Source: Actinomycetes bacterium (GTDB lineage Bacteria > Actinomycetota > Thermoleophilia > Solirubrobacterales > Solirubrobacteraceae). Taken from it: a stretch of 62,997 nt of DNA. The first letter of the stretch is position 1, and each line of letters starts with the position of its first letter. The notes under the pieces are model-generated. The model did no database searches. It saw only the letters and a list, made by a program, of their open reading frames with translations, and was not told the DNA's origin. The translations under genes were made by a program, and so were the position numbers. This document shows, piece by piece, positions 1 through 7,934 of this stretch. The DNA lies in NCBI GenBank assembly GCA_021820105.1, contig JAKAED010000004.1, positions 1 to 62,997 of the forward strand, read 5' to 3'.

Positions 1-659
1 ACCATTAGCGATGCCTCCGCGGCGCGTGCCCACGACCAGGGGCGCGCCGGGAGTGTCGACCACGCCAGCGCAAACGGCAGCAGGATCAAAGCTCCGGAGA
101 AGTCGCCCAGCCACCAGGTTCGCCACGCATACGGCAGTGTGCGGGCGTCGATAACACCGCCGAGCCAGGACGCAATCGAGCCGACCGTCGCGCTGAGCAA
201 CGTGCCGCACGCGATTGCAGCCAGCACCCCGAATACGCCGCGCAGGGTCCCGATCGGCTCCCTGCGCGGACAGAGCCGCAGCAACAGCACCGTGGCCACC
301 AGCACCTCCAACAGGTTGCCGAGGCTCTGGACGAGCGCGGTGCCGACCGGCAGCGCGGAGTAGTCGTTGACCAGCAGGTCCCCGATCACCACCCCGGGCC
401 ACAACCTCAACCCACCGAGGTACAGAAACGCGACGCCGACCCCCACCGGCAGCCATAGGATCGCGGCGACCGGGCCAGAAAACCGTAGCGTGTAGCCGAG
501 CTGCGCAGCCGAGAAGTAACCGGCCGCCAGGAGCGCTATCCACCCGAGATCCCGACGGCGCAGCACGAAAATCCGGGGAACGCTAACTAACGACAGCGCC
601 CGCGTCTCAAGGCTGTCGGAGATTTGGCCGGTAACCGTCACCCGAACGAACCTGTTCAT
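1..659 (-). CDS. MASE1-domain membrane sensor protein, C-terminus cut off by window edge
   Basis: The frame opens with ATG at 657-659 behind a good ribosome site (GGGAGGA, 664-670) and stays open to base 1, so about 219 N-terminal residues are visible. After a short charged N-terminus come several hydrophobic segments. The block AAILWLPVGVGVAFLYLGG followed by WPGVVIGDLLVND, and later a WRTWWLGDFSGALILLPF segment, is the typical pattern of MASE1, an integral membrane sensory domain. In known proteins MASE1 is followed by a histidine kinase, GGDEF/EAL or phosphatase output domain; that part lies outside the window, so the output cannot be named. It reads away from the rest of the window and seems unrelated to the metal genes. 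Confidence 0.8.
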   Translation of the reverse strand, partial: MNRFVRVTVTGQISDSLETRALSLVSVPRIFVLRRRDLGWIALLAAGYFSAAQLGYTLRFSGPVAAILWLPVGVGVAFLYLGGLRLWPGVVIGDLLVNDYSALPVGTALVQSLGNLLEVLVATVLLLRLCPRREPIGTLRGVFGVLAAIACGTLLSATVGSIASWLGGVIDARTLPYAWRTWWLGDFSGALILLPFALAWSTLPARPWSWARAAEASLM

Positions 660-922
660 TCGTCCTCCCTCTTTCGAGAGAACTGCGACATCCCGTTCGC
701 TGGAGCATACCCCCGGTTTTGCGGCTGTTGGAACTTCCGGATCCCTATGCCTCCGGCAGACCCAGGGGTTGCTGTGAGGTCCGAGACCATTTGTGCTCAC
801 GCACAGCGTGGGGTGTTGAAGTCAGACAGAGTCTTCCGCCGCCCCATCGTCCTAGGGCTTGACTGTGGGAAGACGATCAACAACTCGGCGCGCTCAAGGA
901 CTCGTCGGTGCCCTCTGGTTGT

Positions 923-974
923 TGTGAAGCCGCCGAAAAACGACACTGCACTGCTGTCAGCGAACGTGTGTTCG
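923..974 (+). mobile_element. Relic of a Tn3-type transposon end (copy A)
   Basis: The segment begins TGTGAAGC and ends TGTCAGCGAAC-GTGT-GTTCG. It aligns almost without gaps to 8868-8918 and to the 3' end plus downstream region of the Tn3-family transposase gene at 57370-57421 (minus strand). In the intact copy the first bases encode the last residues (..CETSAE) and stop of the transposase. Here the matching codons read C-E-A-A-E-K and the stop is lost. No upstream transposase similarity was seen, so only the terminus survives. Confidence 0.6.
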
Positions 975-1503
975 GAGCGTCGTTCGATTCAGCGCAAGAT
1001 CACCGGGCCAGACGTAACCAGGCAGCTCACCGAGCAGGACACGCGGTTGTACAAGCGGATCAGTGCGTGTGGTTGGAGACAGTCCCAGCCGTCCGCGACC
1101 CCGTTGCATGTGGTCCGATGCTTAGTGTGTGAGCACGCCAGGCCAGGATCCGGATCGGCAGGAGTCGATAGCTGAGTATTTCGACTGCTCCCAGCGATAA
1201 CTGATCACCAGACGCTCATTGGCACGGATGGTCACGAACGGCTAACGCGGAGCACAGGGAAGTTTCGATCGCGGCTGACGTTGGCGATGGTACGTTTGGC
1301 GGCGCCCGCCGCCGTCGTGATCGTCCAGTGTGTATCGAGTGATCGACAAGTTCACCGACGCGTTCCTCGTCCAATGCAGCCGCTTTCCGACAATCCTTAC
1401 GAAGCTGCGACAAGGAAGACGGCACGCGCGAGCTCCTGTGGACCGATCCGCTCCTGGCAGAGCTGAGGTCTTACGCTCGCGCCACTACCGGGCTCGATCG
1501 GTC

Positions 1504-1798
1504 TCAGCCCCGGCTCGACGGGGTCGGCCCGCGAGAACGGTTAGGAGAGCCGATGGTCGCAGGAAGCTTTTCGGGCTGGGCCGGTGGGAAGTTGCCCAAC
1601 GCGCGGTCGAACTCTTCATTGGTGAGGTCGCGTCCGCCGAGCGCTGCTAGGGCTGCTGTCGCGGTTTGCTTCGGCGACAGGGGGGAACCGGCCGTCGTCG
1701 GTGGTTTCAACGTCGTAGCGACTGCCGAGGGTGCGGGAGAGCTCTGTGAGCTGGCGACCTACCACGGCTACGAGGCTGCGCTGCGTTTCGGCGGTCAC
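1504..1798 (-). pseudogene. Possible frameshifted remnant of a small protein
   Basis: One minus-strand frame from about 1798 reads as ordered protein (ETQRSLVAVVGRQLTELSRT...) and then degrades after a run of C residues near 1687. A second frame, offset by one, continues sensibly (LSPKQTATAALAALGGRDL, then TNEEFDRALGNFPP) to 1504. Joining them gives roughly 95 residues with normal composition. I do not recognise the family. It could be a decayed gene or a chance pairing of two frames, hence the low confidence. Confidence 0.25.
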
Positions 1799-1923
1799 GA
1801 CCGGATTGCTCGAGAGGCATCGAGCGAAGCTGGCGTGGTTGGTGCGCGAGCTGGTTGATCTCCGGCAGTGCCGGTCCCGAGCGGCCGAGGCTGCTGGCTC
1901 TCGTGCTGGTCCGTCCCGTGACG

Positions 1924-2712
1924 CTAAAGGCCGTTGGCGAAGGTGATGGTGGTGGGCCCGACGAGCGGCTGTCCGATGTCGAGCTGGATTTGTGCGTGGG
2001 CGTTCAGCGGGATGTTCCGTGGGTTGCCACGGTAGAGCTTGGCGTTGTAGATCGCGGTAACCGGTCCGGTCGCTGTCGCGGCGCGGTCGGGACCGAGTTG
2101 TTGGCCCCAGATGTCGAAGAGGTCGCCGAGCGTGAATGTCCTCCGGACCGGGGACTCAATGTGGATGATTCCGTCGGCCGCGTGGGTGTGGAGCCAATAC
2201 AGGCAGCTCCCGCCGTTCACGAAGGGGCCCTGGGCGGTTGCCTGGGTTTGTGCGTTGGGGATGCCGATGCCGTAGGGGATCTGGCGGGGTGTGCCGTTGA
2301 CGAACACGGTGAGGTGTGCGTGGATGTGGAACAGGGATTGCTCGCTGCTTTGGCACTGGATGCCGTCGACGGTAGCGCCGGTGGCGATCGAGCCTGTGCC
2401 GGCGAGGGCCGGGCCGTTGGGTAGCGGGATCGCCTCAGGACTCAGCGAGGTGGGCTGCGGCGGGGCTTTCAGATGGCCGAGTGACGCGAGCCGGCTCAGC
2501 TTCAGCTTCGGCGTGGAGCCCAGGGGCTGTGAGGTGTCAGAGCCACCTCCGAGGATCACGACCAGTACCACCACGGCTGCCGCGAGCGCTGCGGTGGCCA
2601 CGATTCCTCCGACCGTGAGCTGGCGTTTGCGTCGTGCTGCGTCGCGCGCGGCCGCTTCGCGGGCAAGACGCTCTTCGCGTGCACGTGCTTTCTGTTCCTT
2701 GCGGCTCGCCAT
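1924..2712 (-). CDS. Membrane-anchored extracytoplasmic His-rich protein of unknown function
   Basis: 262 residues. A strongly basic/alanine-rich cytoplasmic start (about residues 1-30) precedes one transmembrane helix (about 33-55). The rest should lie outside the membrane. Two histidine clusters stand out: FHIHAHLTVFVNG and CLYWLHTHAADGIIHIESP, followed by a FTLGDLFDIWGQ block. Such H-x-H clusters could bind copper or another soft metal, which would fit the neighbours, but that is inference. It lies downstream of the TlpA gene in the BlaI-M56-TlpA direction. A TACTACA element at 2726-2732, resembling a BlaI half-site, sits just upstream of the ATG, so it may belong to the same regulon. No enzyme family was recognised. 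Confidence 0.75.
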   Translation of the reverse strand: MASRKEQKARAREERLAREAAARDAARRKRQLTVGGIVATAALAAAVVVLVVILGGGSDTSQPLGSTPKLKLSRLASLGHLKAPPQPTSLSPEAIPLPNGPALAGTGSIATGATVDGIQCQSSEQSLFHIHAHLTVFVNGTPRQIPYGIGIPNAQTQATAQGPFVNGGSCLYWLHTHAADGIIHIESPVRRTFTLGDLFDIWGQQLGPDRAATATGPVTAIYNAKLYRGNPRNIPLNAHAQIQLDIGQPLVGPTTITFANGL

Positions 2713-2778
2713 CGCGACGACAGGCTACTACAGCCGATAGGAGACCGAGCTGTGGGCGTTTGTTCGAGCGGTGGGCGT

Positions 2779-3474
2779 TCATTTCGTCTGTCGCCGCGCG
2801 CCGCCCGATTGCACACCGACCGGCCGTCCGGTCTGAGCGGCTGATAGCCCCTCGCGCAGTTGCTTGGGGGCGATGACCCCGATCACGTGGTCGACGACCT
2901 GCCCGTCGGCGTTGATGAAGAACGTTTCCGGCACTCCGGTCGCGCCGTAGCTGCGCGGCACATCGTCTCCGGGATCGTGAACGTTGGGGTAGTCGACGCC
3001 GTAAGTGTGCAGAAAGGCGAGAGCGTCTGTGGTGGCGTCCTGTTGGTCGAGCCCGACGAACAGGACGCGACCCGGTCGGCCGAGTTTGCGCCAAGCGCTT
3101 TCCAGCAGCGGTGCCTCCTGTCTACAGGGCTCACACCACGAGGCCCAGATGTTGAGCAGCACCGGGGTGCCTCGCAGCTCCCAGGTCGTAAGCCGCCCAG
3201 TCGAGAATGCCCTGGTGAGGGCTCGCCGCAGGACCGGACCGGGTTCTCCGCGCTGAAGGATGGCCAGATCAAAGGCTGGTGCGGGAGCAGTTCGCCCCTC
3301 GGCCAGGCGGCTGTCGATCGTGCTGTTGGGGGATTGTGCGGCGAGCCCGAAGGCCAGCAGGCCGATGAACAGCGCGACGATCACCACAGCGAGCCCCGAG
3401 CCGACCCGCGCCGGCCACCGGGACCGGTCTTGCGTGACGTCGTCAGGCTGCTCTGGCCGGGCTTGCTCCCGCAT
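2779..3474 (-). CDS. TlpA/ResA-like membrane-anchored thioredoxin
   Basis: An extracytoplasmic thiol-disulfide reductase. From the ATG at 3474 the 231-residue protein has a short cytoplasmic segment, one membrane helix (about residues 27-48), then a thioredoxin fold with the active site NIWASWCEPCRQE and the cis-proline region TGVPETFFINADGQVVDHV. The frame extends upstream to 3594, but that part is low-complexity and overlaps the M56 gene, so I start at 3474. The ribosome site AGGAGG lies unusually close to this ATG. WCEPC proteins of this type reduce cytochrome c apoproteins or SCO/CuA sites. CcdA, SCO1-like and a second TlpA domain nearby support that role. Confidence 0.85.
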   Translation of the reverse strand: MREQARPEQPDDVTQDRSRWPARVGSGLAVVIVALFIGLLAFGLAAQSPNSTIDSRLAEGRTAPAPAFDLAILQRGEPGPVLRRALTRAFSTGRLTTWELRGTPVLLNIWASWCEPCRQEAPLLESAWRKLGRPGRVLFVGLDQQDATTDALAFLHTYGVDYPNVHDPGDDVPRSYGATGVPETFFINADGQVVDHVIGVIAPKQLREGLSAAQTGRPVGVQSGGARRQTK

Positions 3475-3526
3475 CCTCCTACAAAGCGTAGTGGCGTTGC
3501 CGGAAGTGGGGAGCACCCAGTTGGCG

Positions 3527-4453
3527 CTACCGGTTTGTTGCGAGCACGCGCCGGCCGGCGATCGCCAGCGACGCGCCGAGCAACAGCGGGACAAGCACCA
3601 TTGCGATCATGCACGATTGCATGGCGAGCGCGCTCAGGCTGACACGTCCCGGGGCGGCGGAGCCGGCCAGCAGGACCACGGCGAACAGCCCTCCGACGAT
3701 CGCGACGGTCCCGGCGAGCATCGATACCGGCCACCTCAAATGGGGCGGGACGCCCAACAGGTGATCCACCCGCTCGGCAGCCACACCCACCGTTCCGGCA
3801 ACGCTGCCGTCATCGAACTGCAGAAGCGCTGCGGCGAGAGTTGCCGTGCTTTTCACCGCGGTCACCGCCGCCTCGTCAGCCGCGACCTCGGCGAGCTCCT
3901 GGTAGCGGCGCCGGAGCCAAGTCAAAGCGGGGAGGAAGAACAGTGCATCGGCCATCACTGACAGCACCGCTAGTCGCAGAGGGTCGCGGTGGCGAGCGTG
4001 GTGGGCCTCGTGGGCTATCACGGCATGGAGCTCACTGGTGCCGAGGCGCTCCAGCACTATGCGCGAGAGGTAGATGCGAGGGCGCACGACGCCCATGCAA
4101 AATGCCTGGGAGGTGGTGCCGGCGATGATCAGTACCCGCTCGCCTGCCAACTCGTGCTCGGCGGTGACGGTGATAGCTCGTAGCGTTCGTCGTGTCGCGC
4201 GCACCTGACGGGTCGCCGAACGGACGCCACGCACGAGCGCGGCAGCACCGAGCAAGCCGAGTCCGAGGACGGCGACGTGGCCTAGGGTGAGGTGGGGCAG
4301 CAGGAAGTGGCCGCAGGTGAGCAACCACCCGTGAACAGGCCCGAACGTGAGCCGGACATGCTGTAGCGCGACCACGCTACCGCCGAGCGTGCCGAGCGCG
4401 CCGAGCGCCCCGAACGCCAGGTTCAGCCGAAAAAAGGCTCGGGCGCTACGCAC
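3527..4453 (-). CDS. M56-family (BlaR1/MecR1-like) membrane metalloprotease
   Basis: A membrane zinc protease that in characterised systems inactivates a BlaI-type repressor. Four or so hydrophobic segments surround the catalytic motif HEAHH (within VIAHEAHHARHRDPL), and a downstream ELAEVAADEAAV segment supplies the third ligand glutamate. I place the start at GTG 4451-4453, which overlaps the blaI stop codon (translational coupling) and gives 309 residues; upstream codons in this frame only shadow blaI. It lacks the C-terminal penicillin-binding domain of true BlaR1, so the inducer is probably not a beta-lactam. Actinobacterial BlaI-M56 pairs often sit near copper or respiratory genes, consistent with this cluster. 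Confidence 0.85.
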   Translation of the reverse strand: MRSARAFFRLNLAFGALGALGTLGGSVVALQHVRLTFGPVHGWLLTCGHFLLPHLTLGHVAVLGLGLLGAAALVRGVRSATRQVRATRRTLRAITVTAEHELAGERVLIIAGTTSQAFCMGVVRPRIYLSRIVLERLGTSELHAVIAHEAHHARHRDPLRLAVLSVMADALFFLPALTWLRRRYQELAEVAADEAAVTAVKSTATLAAALLQFDDGSVAGTVGVAAERVDHLLGVPPHLRWPVSMLAGTVAIVGGLFAVVLLAGSAAPGRVSLSALAMQSCMIAMVLVPLLLGASLAIAGRRVLATNR

Positions 4454-4838
4454 CGCCGGCGAGGCGCCGCAGCTGCTCGCGGCGCTCGGGATCAAGGGCT
4501 TCCACACGCTTTGCGAAGTGCACCATCGCCACCTCGCCCCAGTCGCGCAACACCGCGTCGACCTCGGCTCGGGCACGCGCGTCGGCGTACTCATCCCGGG
4601 AAAGCCGCGGGGTGTACAGATAGGAGTTGCCCGGCCCCGGCCGGCGGTCAAGCAGCCCCTTGTGATGCAGGCGATCCATGATCGTCATGACTGTTGTGTA
4701 GGCCCGCGGCCTGGCTTGCCCGTGGTTGACAGCGGTCATGACGTCGCGAACGGTGGCGTTCTCTTGTCGCCAGATCTCTTCCATCACCAGTGCCTCGAGC
4801 TCGTGCAGTCGCGGCGGTCCTGGTTGTGGTTGGCTCAT
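4446..4838 (-). CDS. blaI: BlaI/MecI/CopY-family transcriptional repressor
   Basis: A 130-residue winged-helix repressor. The family pattern is clear: LHELEALVMEEIWRQENATVRDVM, then the recognition-helix region ARPRAYTTVMTIMDRLHHKGLLDRR and a C-terminal dimerisation helix. The gene directly precedes and overlaps the M56 protease, the usual repressor-protease pair. Candidate half-sites TACTACA occur at 2726-2732 and 5502-5508, in front of the flanking genes, and CTAC-N5-GTAG at 3478-3490; TACTACA matches half of the operator described for mycobacterial BlaI. The likely regulon is therefore the redox cluster 1.9-7.6 kb. Confidence 0.9.
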   Translation of the reverse strand: MSQPQPGPPRLHELEALVMEEIWRQENATVRDVMTAVNHGQARPRAYTTVMTIMDRLHHKGLLDRRPGPGNSYLYTPRLSRDEYADARARAEVDAVLRDWGEVAMVHFAKRVEALDPERREQLRRLAGGA

Positions 4839-4885
4839 CGTCGGGTGAGAAGCCTAGCGGCGAAGTGAGGCACACGGTTGGTGGC

Positions 4886-5491
4886 TCAGCGCGCGGGCCC
4901 GCCACACCCGTCGAGGAGGTCGATGACCGTCGCCACCGCGTGAGCCCTCCACCCACGGTCGGCGATCAGGTACTTGCTGAGCCCTCGAAACGCGTTCCAG
5001 CGCCAGCAGTGACAGCAGCACGGACCCTTCTCTCGGGATGACCGCATCGCCTGCGCGTAGACCTGCGCCTGCAATCGGGTCAGCCTGCGCGTGTGGTCGT
5101 AGCCGAGCAGCTCTTTGGCCAGTTGGACGGAAATGTCGTAGGGGTCTTTCGGGATCTGCCCGATGCTCGGATAGGCGCGCAGACCTTTGACCTGAAAACG
5201 GTAGGAATCCCAGTTCATCCCAGAGCAGCACGAGCCCTGCAACCGCGTCGCGTCCGGCATTCGCTCGAGCGCCGCCGGCTCAAGCGTGCAGCTGTTGCTG
5301 CGCTGACGAGCAAGAAACACAAACCGTGACCGCGTGCCGGTCAGGCCGGATGCGCCCGCTCGGGACCGCGTGTGGCCGGGGGTGGCCGCCGGCAGGCTCG
5401 CTGCTGCGCTGTCCAAGCGCCCGACCGTGGCGAGGCTCGCCACGATCAGAACCGCGACCGCCCACCGCAGGTGACTTGATTTGGCAGCCAT
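4886..5491 (-). CDS. Secreted/anchored Cys-rich protein of the PCYCGC type
   Basis: 201 residues with an N-terminal signal/anchor (about residues 9-30). The mature part carries a GSCCSGMNWDSYRFQ segment, the stretch YDHTRRLTRLQAQVYAQAM, and a cysteine/histidine cluster GPCCCHCWRWNAFRG followed by LLDGCGGP. This layout resembles PCYCGC-motif lipoproteins, a poorly characterised family with a likely metal site. It is divergent from the small-membrane-protein/SCO operon at 5548. The 56-bp gap between them contains a BlaI-like element (5502-5520), so both directions could be controlled together. Function is unproven; a copper or redox role is suggested by position only. Confidence 0.7.
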   Translation of the reverse strand: MAAKSSHLRWAVAVLIVASLATVGRLDSAAASLPAATPGHTRSRAGASGLTGTRSRFVFLARQRSNSCTLEPAALERMPDATRLQGSCCSGMNWDSYRFQVKGLRAYPSIGQIPKDPYDISVQLAKELLGYDHTRRLTRLQAQVYAQAMRSSREKGPCCCHCWRWNAFRGLSKYLIADRGWRAHAVATVIDLLDGCGGPAR

Positions 5492-5501
5492 GCCGTCACA
5501 C

Positions 5502-5520
5502 TACTACAATGGGTCGTAGG
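5502..5520. promoter_or_regulatory. Candidate BlaI operator between divergent genes
   Basis: TACTACA at 5502-5508 is followed by GTAG at 5516-5519 (CTAC-N8-GTAG). TACTACA is the half-site described for mycobacterial BlaI. It lies in the divergent promoter gap of 4886-5491 and 5548-7645. The dyad is imperfect, so this is tentative. Confidence 0.4.
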
Positions 5521-5547
5521 GACCAACGAGCGAAGGGAGCGGCTCCC

Positions 5548-5790
5548 ATGCAGATCGCGTCGATCAGCAGCGTCCTCTACCCGCTGGCTGTTTTGGTTTG
5601 CCCGGTAGGGATGGGGGCGATGATGTGGATGATGAGGAAAGGCCCCCAACGCGGCCACACCGACGATCGCGACTCGTCCGACTACGGTCCGACGTCGGTG
5701 GATCTGCTGCGAGAGGAGTACCGCCGGCTGGGTCAGGAGATCGAGCGGCTCGAGGGCCGGGCTGCCACGGAGTACCGTCCGCATCGATGA
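5548..5790 (+). CDS. Small single-span membrane protein with C-terminal coiled coil
   Basis: 80 residues from ATG 5548, preceded by GAAGGGAG. It has one N-terminal membrane helix (about residues 5-28, rich in Met: GMGAMMWMMRKG), then a polar linker and a heptad-like tail (LLREEYRRLGQEIERLE). Small Met-rich membrane proteins of this shape often accompany copper or heavy-metal genes. It is the first gene of a three-gene operon; its TGA overlaps the next ATG (ATGA, 5787-5790). No specific family is certain. Confidence 0.65.
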   Translation: MQIASISSVLYPLAVLVCPVGMGAMMWMMRKGPQRGHTDDRDSSDYGPTSVDLLREEYRRLGQEIERLEGRAATEYRPHR

Positions 5791-6017
5791 ACAACCCGAT
5801 CCTGCTCGGGGCTGCCGACGTTGCAGGGCTGCTGTGCCCGCTGCACGTGTGGTGGTCTAATCGCCACGGGCGACAATCGGTCTGCTGCGCGCCTGCTCGC
5901 AAGCGAACACTGGCTGACATTGACGGGCGCCCGCGTCAGGCTGGGCTACGCGCGATCGTCGCGGAGCATCGCTGCACGGCCGCAAGCGGCGAGGATGTGA
6001 CGGTGCGGGCTCGATGA
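5787..6017 (+). CDS. Small Cys-containing membrane protein in the SCO operon
   Basis: 76 residues. The start codon overlaps the upstream stop (ATGA) and the stop overlaps the downstream start (ATGA at 6014-6017), so it is translationally coupled on both sides, which is the main support for it being real. A short hydrophobic N-terminus (AADVAGLLCPLHVWW) is followed by SVCCAPARKR and a hydrophilic tail. The cysteine pairs could bind metal. Family not recognised. Confidence 0.55.
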   Translation: MNNPILLGAADVAGLLCPLHVWWSNRHGRQSVCCAPARKRTLADIDGRPRQAGLRAIVAEHRCTAASGEDVTVRAR

Positions 6018-7645
6018 GGCAACGGCTGGCGGCGGTCTCGATCTGGGTTTGGCTGGCGGGCGCGGCGTTGTTGCTAGTTGCAGTCGCAGTGGTTGGCGTC
6101 GCGACGCGGCCCGCGGCATCCGCTCCACGAGGACTTGTTGCCAACTTCAACCTGGATCCCGGCACGCCCCTTCACCAGCCGGCACCGAACTTTGCGTTGA
6201 CCGATGAGCTCAGGCGGCGCGTGTCTCTGGACTCCTTCCGTGGGCGAGTGGTGATCCTCGCCTTCACCGATTCGCAGTGCACCACCGTGTGCCCGTTGAC
6301 GACCGCGGCGATGGTTGACGCCAAGCGGATGCTGGGCGCGGCCGGCGCCCGGGTCCAGCTGCTGGGGATCAACGCGAACCCGGCGGCAACATCAATCCAT
6401 GATGTCCATGCCTACTCGAGCGTTCACGGGATGCTCGGGCAGTGGCATTTTCTGACCGGCTCACGGGCGCAGCTCGAGCACGTCTGGCGGCTCTACCACG
6501 TTGCGGCGGAGATCCAGCAGGGACAGATCGACCACACCCCCGCCCTCTATGTGATCGACGCGGCAGGCCGGGAGAGAAAGCTCTACTTGACGGTGATGGC
6601 CTACGACGCCGTCTCACAGCTCGGGCAGCTGTTGGCCGCGGAAGCCGCGAAACTGCTGCCTGGTCATCCCCGGATCCGCACAGACTTGTCGTACTCCCAG
6701 ATTCCCGGAATCTCACCGGCCACCGAGGCGGTGATTCCGCGTGCAGGCGGAGGGACCGTCACGCTCGGAGCAAGCGGCGCACCCAGGTTGTATCTGTTCT
6801 TCGCGACCTGGGACCAGCAGGTAAATGACCTCTCGACCCAACTGACGGCGCTGAACGGGTACGCGGCCGCTGCCGCGCATGACCAACGGCTCCCCACGCT
6901 GACCGCGGTTGACGAGGGCAGCGTGGAGCCATCACCACAGGCGCTTTCCGACTTTCGCGACCGGCTTTCGCACCCGCTCGCCTACCCGCTGGCGGTGGAC
7001 CGCAGCGGCCGTATCGCCGACGGCTATGAGGTGCACGACGAGCCCTGGTACGTGCTGATCTCGGGCACAGGCAAATTCCTGTGGTACTACGACATCTCAG
7101 CGTTCGGATGGCTCAAGACCCCCGAGCTGATCGCCCGGGTGCAGGCAGCGCTCGCGCACAGCGGAAAAGCACCGACCGACACGCTGATCGCTCAAGAGTT
7201 GATCGGATCGCCCGCCCGGCTCGCTGCGCTTCACCAGCAGGCAAGCCTTCTGCTGGGCGACCAAGCGGCGTTCAATGCGCGGCTGCGTGCTCTGCACGGC
7301 TACCCAATCGTTATCAACGCCTGGGCCTCATGGTGCATCCCGTGCCGCAAAGAGTTCGGGCTGTTCGCCTCAGCATCCGCGCGCTACGGGACAAGGGTGG
7401 CTTTCCTTGGCGCAAATACCGAGGACTCACCCGGTGACGCCCGCGCGTTCCTGACACAGCATCCGGTCAGCTACCCCAGCTACCAAACCACCACGTCCGG
7501 CCTCGCCCCGCTCGCCGCCATCGAAGGCTTACCAACCACGATCTTCATCAACCGCGCCGGCAAAGTCGTGTATGTCCACACCGGGCAATACGACGCGCAG
7601 GGAACCCTGCAGCAAGACATCAACACCTATGCCCTGGGCGGCTAG
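6014..7645 (+). CDS. SCO1/SenC domain fused to a TlpA-like thioredoxin domain
   Basis: 543 residues, anchored by an N-terminal helix (about 11-32). The first domain is SCO1-like: PAPNFALTDELRRRVSLDSF, then a C-x3-C copper site in FTDSQCTTVCPLT and the distal histidine in QIDHTPALYVID. SCO proteins deliver copper to the CuA site of cytochrome oxidase. A middle region (about 215-395) looks like a degenerate thioredoxin fold without a CxxC. The C-terminal domain (about 410-543) has an intact thioredoxin site, INAWASWCIPCRKE, with cis-Pro in EGLPTTIFINRAG. One chain may thus both reduce and load a copper site. It ends the operon beginning at 5548. Confidence 0.85.
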   Translation: MRQRLAAVSIWVWLAGAALLLVAVAVVGVATRPAASAPRGLVANFNLDPGTPLHQPAPNFALTDELRRRVSLDSFRGRVVILAFTDSQCTTVCPLTTAAMVDAKRMLGAAGARVQLLGINANPAATSIHDVHAYSSVHGMLGQWHFLTGSRAQLEHVWRLYHVAAEIQQGQIDHTPALYVIDAAGRERKLYLTVMAYDAVSQLGQLLAAEAAKLLPGHPRIRTDLSYSQIPGISPATEAVIPRAGGGTVTLGASGAPRLYLFFATWDQQVNDLSTQLTALNGYAAAAAHDQRLPTLTAVDEGSVEPSPQALSDFRDRLSHPLAYPLAVDRSGRIADGYEVHDEPWYVLISGTGKFLWYYDISAFGWLKTPELIARVQAALAHSGKAPTDTLIAQELIGSPARLAALHQQASLLLGDQAAFNARLRALHGYPIVINAWASWCIPCRKEFGLFASASARYGTRVAFLGANTEDSPGDARAFLTQHPVSYPSYQTTTSGLAPLAAIEGLPTTIFINRAGKVVYVHTGQYDAQGTLQQDINTYALGG

Positions 7646-7934
7646 AGCAGGCAGCCTTTCGGAAGTCGAGCCCCACCAGTGCAGGCCCAAGACGATAAGG
7701 CCACCCAGCTTGGGCGCCGCATCCATGCACCGTCGCGCGGCAAGCACCCCACCGGGTGGATGCGCTCAGGACCGTTGCCCGAGAAGTTCTCCTGTATGCG
7801 CGGCGTTGGCGGATGCCTCAGATGAGCGGCTTCGCCGCACCCCGTTGACGTGGTTGCTCGGGTGCAGTCGGCATTCTCCGTTGACCGCCACCCGGTTGGA
7901 CGACGCCGCCGCGGGCCTCACCACACCTTCGTTT

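Larger units (their letters stand above)
660..1923. other. 1.26-kb stretch without a convincing gene; contains a transposon-end relic and a decayed frame
   Basis: Open frames here look like chance frames of GC-rich DNA. Two things stand out: the 52-bp Tn3-type end relic at 923-974 (listed separately), and two overlapping minus-strand frames at 1504-1798 that look like one small protein split by a frameshift (see the pseudogene entry). Nothing else was recognised on either strand. Confidence 0.5.

Noticed and set aside
139-363. 74-residue plus-strand open frame at the left edge
   Set aside because: Antisense to the MASE1 gene, which has a clear start, ribosome site and membrane pattern.
624-1175. 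183-residue plus-strand open frame
   Set aside because: Atypical composition, starts inside the MASE1 gene and runs through the transposon-end relic; no recognisable protein character.
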